Part shown: in pieces, positions 31,485 to 43,595 of the stretch
Layout: every line of letters starts with the position of its first letter
Numbering within the stretch: position 1 is the first letter of the stretch
From: Symsagittifera roscoffensis
Lineage: Eukaryota; Xenacoelomorpha; Acoela; Convolutidae
DNA: 64,000 bases
Reading direction: 5' to 3'
Assembly (NCBI RefSeq): GCF_963678635.1
Contig: NC_087065.1
Span: 30,692,252-30,756,251, forward strand
Position numbers and translations under genes: made by a program
Notes under the pieces: generated by a model
What the model was told of the DNA's origin: nothing
What the model saw: the letters and a program-made list of their open reading frames with translations, nothing else
The model's database searches: none

Positions 31485-33017
31485 ATGAAGAAAGATCAAA
31501 ATTTACCAAACAAAAACATATACAGTAACAACAGTTCAGGAAAACCACTTCCGAACAACACCAGTTACACAAGGAATCAATCACCATATAACTCAAGTTA
31601 CAGAGGAAGATCACCAGAACGAAGAAATACGCAGAATTATTCACAAAACAATTATAATCGATCAAATAGTCGAAATAACTATTCAAGATCAAATTCCAAT
31701 GCAACACAATTTGTTTCTAGATCCAGTTCCCAATCAAACCCAAGGAATAAACACTATTCCAATAATCAATCACGAAACTCATCATATAACAGAAACAGAA
31801 ACTATTCACATAATAGAAATAGAAGTTATTCGAACAATCGAAATCAGAATTACCCGAACAACCGATCGAGAAATAACTCATATAACAGATCAAACTATCA
31901 CAGATCAAATAATAATTATCAAAACAGATCACGGAATAATTCACAAAATCGAAATTCAAGTTATAATAATCGATATAGAAATTATTCTCAATCACCACAT
32001 AGAAATAATAACCATTATGATAATTCTAAACATCGACACAGAGATAGTACACCAAAACATCAGAGACAAATTAATCAAGTACAATCAAATGAAGAAACAA
32101 CATCAGACCCCCCAGGAATCGATGACACAGGAAATAACGAACTACAATTAAATCAAATAAACTGTGAATCATCAGACACAGAAAGTGATACAGAAAATAC
32201 CATTTCCATCAATATGATAGCAGTAGAAAACGACTACGAACCTATTATATATGAACAACCTTTTACATCACACATATATGAAAATCAGTTGGAACTTCTT
32301 CACAATTATTACATTGAACCCATCAATTCTACACAAACTGCACAAGACATAAACGAAATTAACACGGTAAGTAAACCCAACGAAAATGACAAAATAAAAA
32401 GCTTAAATACGAATCACATTTACCAAAATATACAAAAAGAACAACCCAAAGAAAAAATTTGGACAATACCATTTCTTTTAGAAAGCCCAAGAAACAAGGA
32501 ATTTCAACCACCAGACCTTGAAATTGATTTTTTAATTGATTCAGGAGCAGAATCAAACATAATTAACATTCCCACATGGAATGAAATCAAAACATTACAC
32601 CCAAAATTAACGCCTCTTGCAACCTCTAGTAAACTAGCAACAGCACAAGGATCAACACTAATAAATTATGGAAAAGTTCAATTATTCCTTCTTCCCACAA
32701 GAACAATGGAACAAAACAAAATTCTAAACAAACCATTTAAACAGATATTTCATTTCACGGATATTAAACACAATATCATTGGCATACCATTTATCTCGAA
32801 ATATATACCAACAATCAACATATTGAATAGTAAAATACTAATCAAAGTTAAATATACAAAAACAAAAAATACAGCTCTAACATTTTTTCAAAGATTAAAT
32901 AAACAACCACCATTCTTTTCAAAATTTTACCCAATTTATAACCAAAAACGGAAACACCTGAAACCACTATCAGGAGATATATATAACTTTTCAATAAAAA
33001 CAAGTTCACCAATATGA
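31485..33017 (+). CDS. Asn/Arg/Ser-rich linker plus retropepsin-like protease
   Basis: 510 codons in the same frame as the gag C-terminus, separated from it only by the TAG at 31434-31436. Residues ~30-190 are low-complexity Asn/Arg/Ser/Tyr (NRSYSNNRNQNYPNNRSRN), likely RNA binding. Near residue 345 comes the aspartic protease site LIDSGAESNIIN, followed by a long beta-rich stretch (IIGIPFISKYIPTINI). The protease cleaves the gag-pol precursor in this family. The end at 33017 is followed by the pol frame in another phase that is already open upstream of 33017, so pro-pol expression would need a frameshift, or an indel has occurred. Confidence 0.75.
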   Translation: MKKDQNLPNKNIYSNNSSGKPLPNNTSYTRNQSPYNSSYRGRSPERRNTQNYSQNNYNRSNSRNNYSRSNSNATQFVSRSSSQSNPRNKHYSNNQSRNSSYNRNRNYSHNRNRSYSNNRNQNYPNNRSRNNSYNRSNYHRSNNNYQNRSRNNSQNRNSSYNNRYRNYSQSPHRNNNHYDNSKHRHRDSTPKHQRQINQVQSNEETTSDPPGIDDTGNNELQLNQINCESSDTESDTENTISINMIAVENDYEPIIYEQPFTSHIYENQLELLHNYYIEPINSTQTAQDINEINTVSKPNENDKIKSLNTNHIYQNIQKEQPKEKIWTIPFLLESPRNKEFQPPDLEIDFLIDSGAESNIINIPTWNEIKTLHPKLTPLATSSKLATAQGSTLINYGKVQLFLLPTRTMEQNKILNKPFKQIFHFTDIKHNIIGIPFISKYIPTINILNSKILIKVKYTKTKNTALTFFQRLNKQPPFFSKFYPIYNQKRKHLKPLSGDIYNFSIKTSSPI

Positions 33018-33045
33018 TAAAAATCAAAATAAACAACAACTCTTT

Positions 33046-35238
33046 ATGTCAGACTTTGAATTCAAACCTATCCATAAGTTTTTCAAAATCACGATCTCAT
33101 CGATAAAATATTTGAAAAATACGAATTCAGACACCATTTCGTTGCATATATATAACAATACACCATACAAAGTAACATTACCCTTAGGACTTTTAGGATA
33201 TTGCGAAACAAACGCTACAATATCACCCATACATGAAAAAGCATACCGCGTAAATAATATACTCCAATTATTAGATATTTGTCAATCCACAATTCTTAAC
33301 GAAGAAATATCCATCAATAATATAATAAGTAATGAAAAAAGAAATACAGACTATTTCACAAAAACCCCATATTTCAAACCTATATTCAACATAACCAACT
33401 ATACAGAACATCAACAAAAGTTTTTAACAATGTTTAACTTCCAACATTCACAAATAACACAAGACGAATTTGATAAGTTAGCTAAACAGCTAATAAAATA
33501 TTCATCAGTCTATGCAACATCAAAATTTGATGTTGGAAAAATCTGTTCATCACTACATCTCCCGTTAAAACCTGACGCAGTATTCAAGAAACAAAGAGCT
33601 AATAAAGTACCATTTCATTTACACGACAAAGTAAATAGATTACTTGATATTTTAGAACAATACAAAATTATCTCACCGGTAAACAAAGAAGAACAACCAA
33701 AAGGTAACACATTTATTAACCCTGTTATTATCCTAGCAAAAGGAGAATCATTAAAAATAGTTTTAGACGCTAGATATCTCAATTCACTAATAGACGAACC
33801 AAAATGCAATTGGCCTATTGAACCAATACAAGTTATTTTAACAAAAATAAACGGAAAATACTTTACAACCGCAGACATGAATAGTGCATACAATCAAATG
33901 CCACTAGATGAACAATCACGACGTTTAACACAATTTGTTATTGGAAATCAACAATACGAATTCAACCGCCTATTCTATCCACCGGACCATAGGACCAGCA
34001 GAATATCCATAGGACCAGCAGCATTTTCAGCTTTTATGAGCAAAATTTTTAGACCACTAATACTTAAGAAAAACGCAATCACCTATTTAGGCGATGTTTT
34101 TATGCAATCACAGACAAAAGAAGAAATGTTTACAGTTTTAGAACACTATCATAAAATACTTCAGAACGAAAATCTGAAGGCCGCCCCCGACAAATCTCAC
34201 TTCTTCTTAACAAGAGTTAAATTTTTAGGACATAACATAGAAAGAAACACAATCACTCCATTGAAATCACGCATTGATGCTATTCAAAAACTTCAACCAC
34301 CAACAAACAAAAAGAAAATCCAAGAATTCCTTGGAATGTTAAACTTCTTAAGCAAATACGTTTATAAAATGCAATTATATTTAAGACCATTTTATAATAT
34401 CCTAAGACAACAAAATAATTTTGAATGGAATACTGAACATCAAACACGATTTGAAGAAGTTAAAAAACTTTTAACTGAACAAATTTCAAACACAATTCCA
34501 GACCCAAATCAACCATTCTATGCAATGTGCGATGCTTCCAATTTTGGCATCGGCGCAGCATTATTACAATCAAAAAACGGTACAAATAAAATGAACCTTA
34601 TATCAGCAAATTCCCGATTATTCACTCAAGCAGAGCTACGACTCTCAACTCTAATGAGAGAATGTACAGCTATCATTTATACACTTACAGAATATGAATT
34701 TCTAATACTTGGATCAAAACATCCAACAGTTCTATTCACAGATCATAAACCAATCATTTTTCTCTTTACACAGAAGTCAAATCCAAATCACCGAGTTTAT
34801 AGATTTCAATTAATACTAATGAAATTTCCAAACTTACATATAGTTTGGACAGCAGGAAAAAATCTTGCATTACCAGATACATTAAGCCGAAATACACCAC
34901 CTGAATTACTTACACGAAAAACTACAGTTGAAATACCACAAAATATAAAATTTTACCTTGCAAAAGATGAAACATCACCCCGATTAGAATGCAAATATGC
35001 AGTAAAAACTGACATTGAACATTCACAAATAAATAATCTCCAACACTTCCCACTTTACTTAGATTGCCAAGATAACCACTACGAAGTTGATCTACTTGGA
35101 ACATCAACTTTCAAACCAATTCCATACTCACAATGGATAAAAAATAACACCCAACAAAAACTAATAAAACAACACTCGCATAAAAAAGATCTTTTTCCAT
35201 TAATTGAAAAAGAAAATTTAACCGATAAAATAAATTGA
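33046..35238 (+). pseudogene. Reverse transcriptase-RNase H, catalytic motif altered
   Basis: 730 codons. RT landmarks: KIVLDARYLNSLID, FTTADMNSAYNQMPL, EFNRLFY, ISIGPAAFSAF, then YLGDVF near 34090, where the family has YxDD. One of the two metal-binding aspartates is a glycine. In addition PPDHRTSR interrupts the usually ungapped stretch between EFNRLFY and ISIGPAAF. This insertion of about 21 bp arose with a local duplication of ATAGGACCAGCA. Connection motifs (VKFLGHNI, IQEFLGMLNFLSKY) and RNase H residues (CDASNFG, MRECTAII, FTDHKP) are present. The frame ends at TGA 35236, and the same frame continues open afterwards. As it stands this RT is expected to be inactive. Confidence 0.9.
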
Positions 35239-36948
35239 TCAGGACCACAAACGAATGATTCAAAATACACAATAAATCAAGTTTTCAACCTCCATGACCC
35301 ACTTGACACAATTCCTTTATCCAAATTAGAAATTGAAAACATTTTTCTCCCTTCAACAGATAAAGTTACAATTAATACCTTGAAACAATATCAAAATCTT
35401 GACCCAGTAATTAGACAACTAAAATCATGGCACAAATACAAAACTAAACCCGTAAAGGCAGATACCACAATTTTAGGAAATAAAACACTCCTCCGATATT
35501 TTCGAAAATTTAATAGTACAACAATTAATGAAAACACAGACCTTCTAGAATATCAATTAAATGAATCTACAGTTCCCTTTAAGTATGATTCTCATAGCTT
35601 TTAACATTTCACATACACAAAACATTAAAGGACACTCTGGATCAGAGAAAACATATTCAAATTTTATACAAAATTTCTATTTCCCAAATGCACCAATTTG
35701 GATAAAAGTACTATGCAATGATTGTATAGTATGTCAGCTAAATAAACCTTACCCAAATCAAAAACAAATAGCACAAAAACAAGATTTTAAAGGACACAGT
35801 TTATATTTTAACCACCGTACATCATTTGACACAAAAGGACCAATTTCACCATCCTCTGAAGGAAATTCATACATTATGGTAATTGTTGACGCTTTTACAC
35901 ACTATGTAGCACTCAACCCAGTACCACATTGTAACGCTTACTATGCTTACACAACACTTTACGAACACTGGATAGCCAAGTTCGGATTACCCGAAATTCT
36001 AGTTACAGACAACGGTACAGAATTCATAAATAATGAAATCATCACACTATGTCATTTATATAACATTAAGCACAAACCACGTACATCTCATGCACCTTGG
36101 ACTAACGGTTTAGTCGAAGGTATGAACCGTTCACTACAAGAATATCTTAGGTGTATCATAAACGGAAATGATACAAGATACACCGAATGGTCAGCAGATG
36201 TAAAACTATTTCCCTTAGCATATAATTCACAAATCACGACAACTCTAGGAATGTCACCATATGAAATGGTTTTTAATCAAAAGCCACGTAAACCAATTAT
36301 GTTTACAGCAAACTCTCATAAAAATGCACAAGGTCATTGTCAACCGAATAAAGACTCAATTTGTTATAACCTTTACACACACATGATGAAGATCATTTTC
36401 ATCACCCACAAATCCTAAAATTAGCCTCCGGTACACATACCGAATGGATTTTAAATAGAGATAAAAAACACAACGAAATTTATCAAAAAGTAACAAAAAA
36501 ATTGCTACAAAGACAAAACATTAACGAACAAATCAATTCACGTTTTACACCAGCCTCCGATTTAAAAATTGGAACCTTTGTCTTAATACCAAATTTTAAT
36601 ACACAAAAAGGAATTTTTAAAAAATTACAACCACTTCGTAAATGACCATACCAAATAATCGCCAAACCCACCGACGTAACATATAAAATCACCGATTCAG
36701 ACCAAAAAGAAATTGTTCAACATAGAAACAATCTATTGCCTTACTACCCAAAAGAATACGCACTACGCGAACTAACTCAATTATATTCTTTCACAGGTTT
36801 AAAAGTTATTCAAAATCACCTACATACGGAAAACGAAATAAATAAACAAAACGACATTCACCTTCAAAGACAAAATAGAAAACAAACTACAACCAAAAAC
36901 AATACAAAAAAGCTAGATCAAATTATACCTCAAAGAAAGGAAAAGTAG
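35239..36948 (+). pseudogene. Integrase and pol C-terminus, frame-broken
   Basis: Continuation of pol. After TGA 35236 the frame runs to 35604, shifts phase near 35580 into 35561-36418, and shifts back near 36390 for 36390-36948 with a TGA at 36643. The central frame has the integrase zinc-binding module (H...GHSGSEKT ... CNDCIVC) and the DDE core: D in RTSFDTKGP, D in VTDNGTEF, E in NGLVEGMNRSL. The C-terminal segment (SDLKIGTFVLIPNF, LQPLRK, YQIIAKPTDVTYKI) resembles the GPY/F-type region. A further 50-codon frame at 36954-37103 probably continues the same C-terminus in another phase. All three catalytic residues survive but no continuous enzyme can be made. Confidence 0.88.
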
Positions 36949-37103
36949 AAAAATGATAGAAAAAATTATACCCCAAGAACAAGTCGAGAAGTCAGAACAT
37001 AGAGAGTCATCACGACTTAGAAATCAACCACGTAAAAACTATAAAACATTCATCCCACAATCTAAAATATTAAAGAAAGTTGAATTTCAAAAACAACTTT
37101 AAT

Positions 37104-37682
37104 TTTAAAATAAATAATCTTTGCACCTCTGAAACATTTTGAACTTTCATTTTTCAAAATAACATGCTGACGATCACACAGCAAATTTAGTTCAAAATTA
37201 GCCAATAAGATTCATCCAATCCGTCAACTTCTCTAAATCTAACACAAACCAATTAGACGAAAGATATTACACTTCAGGCATATCTATAACTATAACTTTA
37301 CAACCTCCAGGTCAAAAATAAGCAAGCTTTTCAAACTTGACAACTAAAACAAATACCACCATAATATCATAACCCTCCCTTATCTAAAAACGCAAAGATC
37401 AACAATATTTTCCCAACTCAGACCTCAAAAACCCCCCAAACAAAAATGTTAAATTAGCCTAAAGTAAAAGAACAGCCATATTAAATTAGCCTTAAGTACA
37501 AAGACCTCAAAAATACCCCAGATAACTTGACAAATAAAAATAAAGTAAAAGAAGACCTCCCGAATACCATAAAATTAGCCTCCAAATCTCAACCCACTTG
37601 TCAAAAAACCAATAAATAACTCGACCACACTTAAAAATCGCCCCAAACAACAAAAAATGTTCGATCAAGAGCCATTTCTTAA
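37104..37682 (+). other. Non-coding gap between pol and 3' genes
   Basis: A/C-rich, with no coding support. AAATTAGCCT(A/T)AAGTA occurs twice (37452 and 37484) and AAATTAGCCT twice more (37195-37205 region diverged; 37571). This is the natural place for a splice acceptor serving the downstream frames, but no single site stands out. Confidence 0.4.
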
Positions 37683-37910
37683 ATGCTCTTCTCTCGATCA
37701 GTCAACATAATTCTCAACATTTTAATAAACTTTTTAACAATATTTAAAATTTTATTCATATTTCTTTTTGATACTTTTGAAGCTTTTGTATTAATCTTAA
37801 TCATTTTTTGTAATATTTTTTTAATTTTCTATTCCCTATTTGAAATATACTTCCAACTTTCCAAAGCCATTGACCATATACACAGGTACGAAAACCCAAA
37901 ATCTATTTAA
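37683..37910 (+). CDS. Small hydrophobic protein of LTR element
   Basis: 75 codons with two or three membrane-spanning stretches (NIILNILINFLTIFKILFIFLF; FVLILIIFCNIFLIFYSLF) and a short charged tail. Its stop TAA at 37908-37910 directly abuts the ATG of the next frame at 37911. AT-rich DNA readily produces hydrophobic frames, so this one is uncertain. It may instead be part of one disrupted N-terminal membrane domain shared with the next frame. Confidence 0.35.
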   Translation: MLFSRSVNIILNILINFLTIFKILFIFLFDTFEAFVLILIIFCNIFLIFYSLFEIYFQLSKAIDHIHRYENPKSI

Positions 37911-39242
37911 ATGATACGAACCATTTTTAGTAGAACAGATATTTTTTTACTATTTGTAATTTTCATAATATTTTTAACATCCCTCATATTGACAATATGC
38001 AAATGTATAAAGAAAGCAGTCATAACATTCGCATTAGCAACAATCCTTTTAATTCTTTTTCTTGAAGAATACTATAATAAACATAAATTTTTTCACTAAA
38101 AGAAATCAATCAAAAAACCCTCAAAAATTGCTAACCAACAATCACACAGTCAGTCTTCACCGACAACATCCCAAGAAAACCCGACACCACCTCCAACCAC
38201 CCAAAACCCCCAAACATCTACACGAATTTCATTCCAGGATAACCCATATACCTTTGAAGAACGACACGCTCGCTTATCTGAACCACTAGAACCAGTTCAG
38301 CGACAGGCACCTCTGAGTGAACCAACATATAACTTATACCCGACACTACCACAAGAATTAAGTAGAATTCGAAATATTAGCCAAAACCAAAATGCAGTTG
38401 AAATAAATAGACAAATCATACATCCACGACGAAATAGAAACTTTCAAACCCCCCGAGTTCATTTTGATATACCCCAATCCCCATCACCAAGTACTCCGGA
38501 AAACCCAATTGGCATATTACCGGAAACCCCTACACTTCTTTCACAACGTAGCAGCTCAACTCTACCCTCAGATTACTTAGGTTCAACACCAACATCTGAA
38601 CAAATACGTGAAAATCCCTTTAACCCCCCAAACCAAACATCACGACTACCATATTGGACAACGCAATCTTTCACACAAGGTGAACCAAATTTAATAAATG
38701 ATCCAATAGATATTTCTACAGATACAACAACATCATCATCACTACCAGAAACATTATCACTACCATCAACACCATCAATAAGCCAGTTTTCACCGACGCA
38801 TTTTCCTTTAAATTTCCCAAATAACCTCGACGCTAGATATCGAGAACAATCATCAACAAATATCCCTTTAAGATTAGACTGGAATACATTCACAGCACCT
38901 CCACCATTATTTGGACAACACCCAGAAAGTAACCGACTCCACAACTGGGCACTTAATAGATTACAATATAGACAAGATATCCACGAAGACATTCGTGACC
39001 ATAACATCCAAATACTCCAAGAAAATAGCCTACAATTAAAATTCGAAATCACGGTTAAACTAAACAACATTGCTCAACATCCTTATCCAATAAATCCACC
39101 AAATATAACAGCTCAATCGCTACCACCGCCTTTTATAACAACTGAAGTAATATATAAATACGACAGATATACCAAGAAAACAATTGGTTACATTACATTT
39201 TATAACCCGTACTCAGGATTATCATACACATGTATATTCTAA
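37911..39242 (+). pseudogene. Unrecognised membrane/Pro-Ser-rich protein with in-frame TAA
   Basis: One reading frame of 444 codons is interrupted only by TAA at 38097-38099. The first 62 codons hold two membrane segments (IFLLFVIFIIFLTSLILTI; AVITFALATILLILFL). The remaining 380 codons have no ATG until late and so are easily missed. They are Pro/Ser/Thr-rich (SHSQSSPTTSQENPTPPP; LPETLSLPSTPSISQ), with a more ordered C-terminal third (RLDWNTFTAPPPLFGQHPES ... FEITVKLNNIAQ ... RYTKKTIGYITFYNPYS). It overlaps the env-like start by 13 bases in another phase. A 1.1-kb stretch with a single stop in AT-rich DNA is strong evidence of recent coding. No family was recognised. Confidence 0.6.
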
Positions 39243-41557
39243 AAACATTGATTTTTCTCCAACTCCTTTTTCTAATAATCTCCGATCAGAACATAAATCC
39301 TTCTCCTCGCACAGGACCCCAAGACCTATTAGTAACACATTACGATTGTGAAGAAAATGAACAAAAAACACTACACAAATATGCAATGAACCAAGTATCA
39401 CAATGCGAAACAGAACCACAAGCTATAGAAACTACAAATGTAATAGCGACACTCTATTCAAAAGCCCGAGCAACAACAATCATAGGATATAAATTTACAG
39501 CAACATTTTCCGAAAAGAAAGTACATTGTTCACAAGTTTCAAACGGAAATAAAAACCGACTTGACTATGAATCATTCTACCAAAGTAATATAGAACGACT
39601 TTTGCATCTAAATCCCAATGATTGTAAAACCGAGCTACTCAGACTAAACATCACAAGAAATAAAAACACCGACAGAAAACTAGTAAATTTTCAAGTTTTT
39701 TCCGATTCTGTACATCAAGCAGAACTTGAAAGATATCAAGGACATATAAAACTAGATAAAAAGTACCCATACAACGGCGCACACGGAAGATTAACTTACG
39801 ACATACACGATAAACACTGGATACCACACATTGGTATAAATAACCCATCAAACTGCAAAGCAGACACAAAAAATAAAGGATATCAAGAAATAATGTTTTT
39901 CGATTGGAAAATTCAACTCGAAAAAATTCAACTCACACGAGATTTATCTGACAACACAATGATCTATCAAGGAATTAGATTACCCTGTAAAAACGATCAA
40001 GGTTATTGTGACCCTACAACACGAACACAAGCAACAATTGTTTGGTTTCCCGAAGATACATGTACAACATTTCAAGTAGCAAAAATACACGCTCGAATGA
40101 TAAAATTTCACGAGAAATATTTCATACAATCAATTCCATATGAACAAGTAAATCCATCACGAAAACAAAGTACTGATTTTAGAAACATCCACAATATAGA
40201 AAATAAATTGACACGTTTTCAAATATATCAAGAAACAGAACTTGCATGCAAATACAGAAACCCACTTTACAAAACACAATATTCTGAAATGTTAGTTGAA
40301 TACGAAAAAGGTTTCGACATGACCACTGGAAAAATAAAAATTGACCCTTATGCAACAGGTCATCCTCTAAACGAAGGAACATCATATATACCAGTTAACT
40401 TTCAAAAAGTAATGGTCAACCTGGTGGACATCTAAAGCCCCATGACACTAGAAGCACACGTTTACAAGAACTATCACTAATGAATAATTCTTATTTTGGT
40501 AATATCCACTATGATATTCACTTAGATATGAAATTAGACTACACAATTAGCCGAATTTTCCAGGAAATGTCACTCTCTGAATTAGAAACACTTTACCAAC
40601 TATGCGAATTAGAACGAACACAAATCCTACAATCACTTGCACTAGCAGTATTATAAATACCCTACGCAGGATATTTACTATCAGGAAATAGATCAAATTT
40701 TTTAGACTACGAAGGAAACATTTTATGGTTTTATACTTGTACCAAAAAAGTATCACCACTATATGTTTTTGAAGATAAAAGATGCTATAAAAGAATCCCT
40801 ATCTTTTATAAAAATAAAGTACATTTTGTTGACACACTCCCAAGACGAACATATTTTTGGGATACCGCAGTTCCATGTGGATCAGAAAATAGCCACAATG
40901 TAGTACAATTGAATCCTGATGAAGATAAATATTATCTTCTTACTCCATACCCCACATTAATGCAATCACTCAAAAAATTTTCACTCGAAAGTATTAGAGC
41001 TATTGCTCGAAACCCAAATATAGATTTACAATCAATTGGAATTTATTCAAAATCTGATATCCAACATCACATTAGAACACAACAATTCCAGGAATTATTA
41101 ACACAAATGGACACTATACAAAGACAATCAATTGACCAAAACTTACGCAAACTTGCCGAAACCGAAGGATTTGCAGACATCTATACACAAGATTATAGCG
41201 GATATTTTAAAGACATTAAAGATTATAAATATCTAAACGGTGAAAAATACAGACCACAAGATAAATATTTTTAGCTTTGTTACATTAAAAAATGAAATTC
41301 TCGATTTTCTAGGATGGCCCTACTACATCTTAGAAAAATTGACTATTTTAAAGGCAATGTTTAACTTTATAGGATTTCTTTTCTCACTACTAAAAGGAAT
41401 CTATAATACATGCGCTATACACACACAAGTAAATAGACAAGCAAGTGTAGTACGCATACTATTTGCAGGATTTTTTGGAATTTTTTCATCATCAATAAAC
41501 ATGGGACTAATGGGACTAATTTCGATATTTCAGTTTTATACTCCATTTCACAACTAA
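39230..41557 (+). pseudogene. Envelope-like glycoprotein gene, broken
   Basis: 39230-40435 (401 codons) starts with a signal-peptide-like MYILKTLIFLQLLFLIISDQ and is Cys-rich (HYDCEENE, VSQCETE, KVHCSQVS, RLPCKNDQGYCD, EDTCTTF, LACKY), as an ectodomain would be. The frame is lost near 40420 and continues in another phase to 41274, with a TAA at 40654 and further landmarks (NILWFYTCTKK, FEDKRCYK, TAVPCGSENSHN). It is then lost again near 41270. The last part (41240-41557) has membrane-type stretches (MFNFIGFLFSLL; ILFAGFFGIFSSSINMGLMGLISIF). Position after integrase and this layout fit an env gene of an errantivirus-like element. It is dead in this copy. Confidence 0.75.
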
Positions 41558-42861
41558 ATAACCCGAATATAGAAACCCCTGACGAATTTGCAGACTCCGA
41601 ACCATCTCCATCCAATAATTTTCAAACCAACTCCTCAGTTTTTTCAAAGCCTCCTTTTCGACCAATCCCAACAAATAATCCACTCCCGTCCGTTTCTACT
41701 CCCTCTTACGCTTCACAAGTAACCCCAACCTATTCTCCATTTCATTCCGACCGATCATCTAATTCTCCCGATACTCCCCAAATCTCCCAAGAACTTGATC
41801 ATTTTATAACCCTACAACAACAGCTAATACACCCTAACACCCTCACTATAAATCAAATTTCATCCACAGTAGAATCCTCAAATCCACCTACTCCTACACC
41901 CTCTTCAGCTTATACTACATCATTAGCACAATCATCCACATCCACCGAATCATCAAATAGCACTAATAGAGCTTACCGCACTTTTAAAAGAAAATTCCCA
42001 AACCATCCATTCCCAACCAAACTAGGAACAGCCCGTGAATATATTAATCATCCACATCACACTAACACGAAAGATTTTCTAGCAATCACCGTACCTTCAT
42101 TTCCACAATATACTTTAAACACCCCTAACGACACTAACGATACACGTAGTTTTGTAGATGAACATGTTTTAATGCCTACACTTCATTGGACATCATATTA
42201 TCATTTTACTAATCCCCTTTGCCTACCTTTATCTAATACTCACATCGATATAGAAAGAAATCAAGATTTGCTATATCGACTCACCACACCATTAACACAC
42301 AGACAATTTACTTATATAGGATATAAAAAATCACTAAAAACATACACTGCACCCCGAGCTAACGAGTTTACGCTAGAATATTACGATCATAATATCATCC
42401 GATCTAACCAAGACCAATTTTTAGATGACGACCGCTTCGCTAACCCACAACTAACAGAAAAAATTTTCATCAAAACACCATATGTATTTACACTCAATAT
42501 ATTTGATCGAAAATTTGATCACATCATCTCTGAAGCACTAACTGACATGCAAGCTTATGAAAATTTTAAAGAAAAATTTCAATTATTTTCACTAACCTTC
42601 CACTTCCTTGCACCACATGAACGCGATTTGCACTGCTCACACGACATTATGTTACGCACTAAACAAACCCACACATATACGTATTATCGCTTCATACAAA
42701 ATCATTTTGATCTCCACACTCCATCAAGACAACCACACCACCGTTTTCAGTTAAAACACAAAAAAGTCGAAAGACAAACCCATAACAAAAACAATTTGAT
42801 TTTTGAAAAAAAAGGACACAACCAACGGAACATAAGAAAGACCACCATAAGCTCAACATAA
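41437..42861 (+). CDS. Unrecognised frame after env-like gene
   Basis: The frame is open from 41437 to the stop at 42859-42861 (475 codons). The first ATG is only at 42172, giving 229 residues. The part before 42172 is Pro/Ser/Thr-rich (PDEFADSEPSPSNNFQ; SNPPTPTPSSAYTTS). The part after it is more ordered, with many aromatic residues (LHWTSYYHFTNPLCLPL; ANEFTLEYYDHNIIR; YENFKEKFQLFSLTFHFLAPHERDLHC) and a basic C-terminus. The upstream end overlaps the env-like C-terminus in another phase, so this could be an env tail after a frameshift or a separate accessory gene. No family was recognised. Confidence 0.5.
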   Translation, partial: TSKCSTHTICRIFWNFFIINKHGTNGTNFDISVLYSISQLNNPNIETPDEFADSEPSPSNNFQTNSSVFSKPPFRPIPTNNPLPSVSTPSYASQVTPTYSPFHSDRSSNSPDTPQISQELDHFITLQQQLIHPNTLTINQISSTVESSNPPTPTPSSAYTTSLAQSSTSTESSNSTNRAYRTFKRKFPNHPFPTKLGTAREYINHPHHTNTKDFLAITVPSFPQYTLNTPNDTNDTRSFVDEHVLMPTLHWTSYYHFTNPLCLPLSNTHIDIERNQDLLYRLTTPLTHRQFTYIGYKKSLKTYTAPRANEFTLEYYDHNIIRSNQDQFLDDDRFANPQLTEKIFIKTPYVFTLNIFDRKFDHIISEALTDMQAYENFKEKFQLFSLTFHFLAPHERDLHCSHDIMLRTKQTHTYTYYRFIQNHFDLHTPSRQPHHRFQLKHKKVERQTHNKNNLIFEKKGHNQRNIRKTTISST

Positions 42862-43595
42862 AAAGTTATCACATAACAGGACCTCTCACAGAAACCGCAC
42901 GAAATCATACTCCCACTCCTGGCCTGAGCATGCTCTATAGCCGGCCTAACCCACCGCGCTACATCCACGCTTTGTGACCACACTCCTATTTTTAATAAGA
43001 GGTACTCAAGGGTGAGTAACTCTTCAAAATAACCGAACTAAAACAAAAAGCTTATGTGAAAACAACTAATCAAAATCATAATTAAAACATTGAACTAATA
43101 AAAATTTTATAAAATGTAAAACATACTTTGCAGTATATAGATCAGCATACAACAACAAAGACGAACATCCAAAGACAAAGTGATCCCACTACACTCGAAA
43201 AAGAATGGCCAACCACAACCAAAATGCCGTCCACAATCACAACTCAAAAGATTTAGAGTACGACTTGACTTCGCAGAAAAGGACTTCATTGAACTAGACC
43301 AATGACCACCTCGATGTTCAAGTGTACGTACATATCCGAGTTACAAGGCATCCCCTCCACGCACAATCTCCACGCCATTCCCAGACGCGGCTGAACACAA
43401 AACAAGTTCTCTACATAATACAGAAAAACCCGTCATAGCAAACCATTTTGAAATCAGATTGATTTCGTTGGGAAACACAGTCGTTGTCACAAGAAGATAC
43501 ACGAAGATACGATGTGCGCCCAATACCAACGTTCATCATCCATCCTTTGAAGTGCAGAAAGATAATTCTAAAAAACTCTGTAAAACCCGGATGGG
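42862..43595 (+). other. LTR-element 3' internal non-coding region
   Basis: No coding support. The minus-strand frames here have no motif. GGATGGG directly before the right LTR is the only purine-rich run, and it is a weak polypurine tract. Confidence 0.4.

Noticed and set aside
30023-32151. Frames 30023-30418, 30197-30538, 31699-32151 and 31717-31998
   Set aside because: Alternative-phase or antisense readings of the low-complexity gag and protease linker. The composition mirrors the codon repeats of the true frame.
42870-42990. tRNA- or SINE-like sequence on the minus strand (TGTAGCGCGGTGGGTTAGGC resembles a Pol III A box)
   Set aside because: No convincing B box (GGTTCGANTCC) follows at the right distance and no cloverleaf could be drawn. 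Left unannotated.
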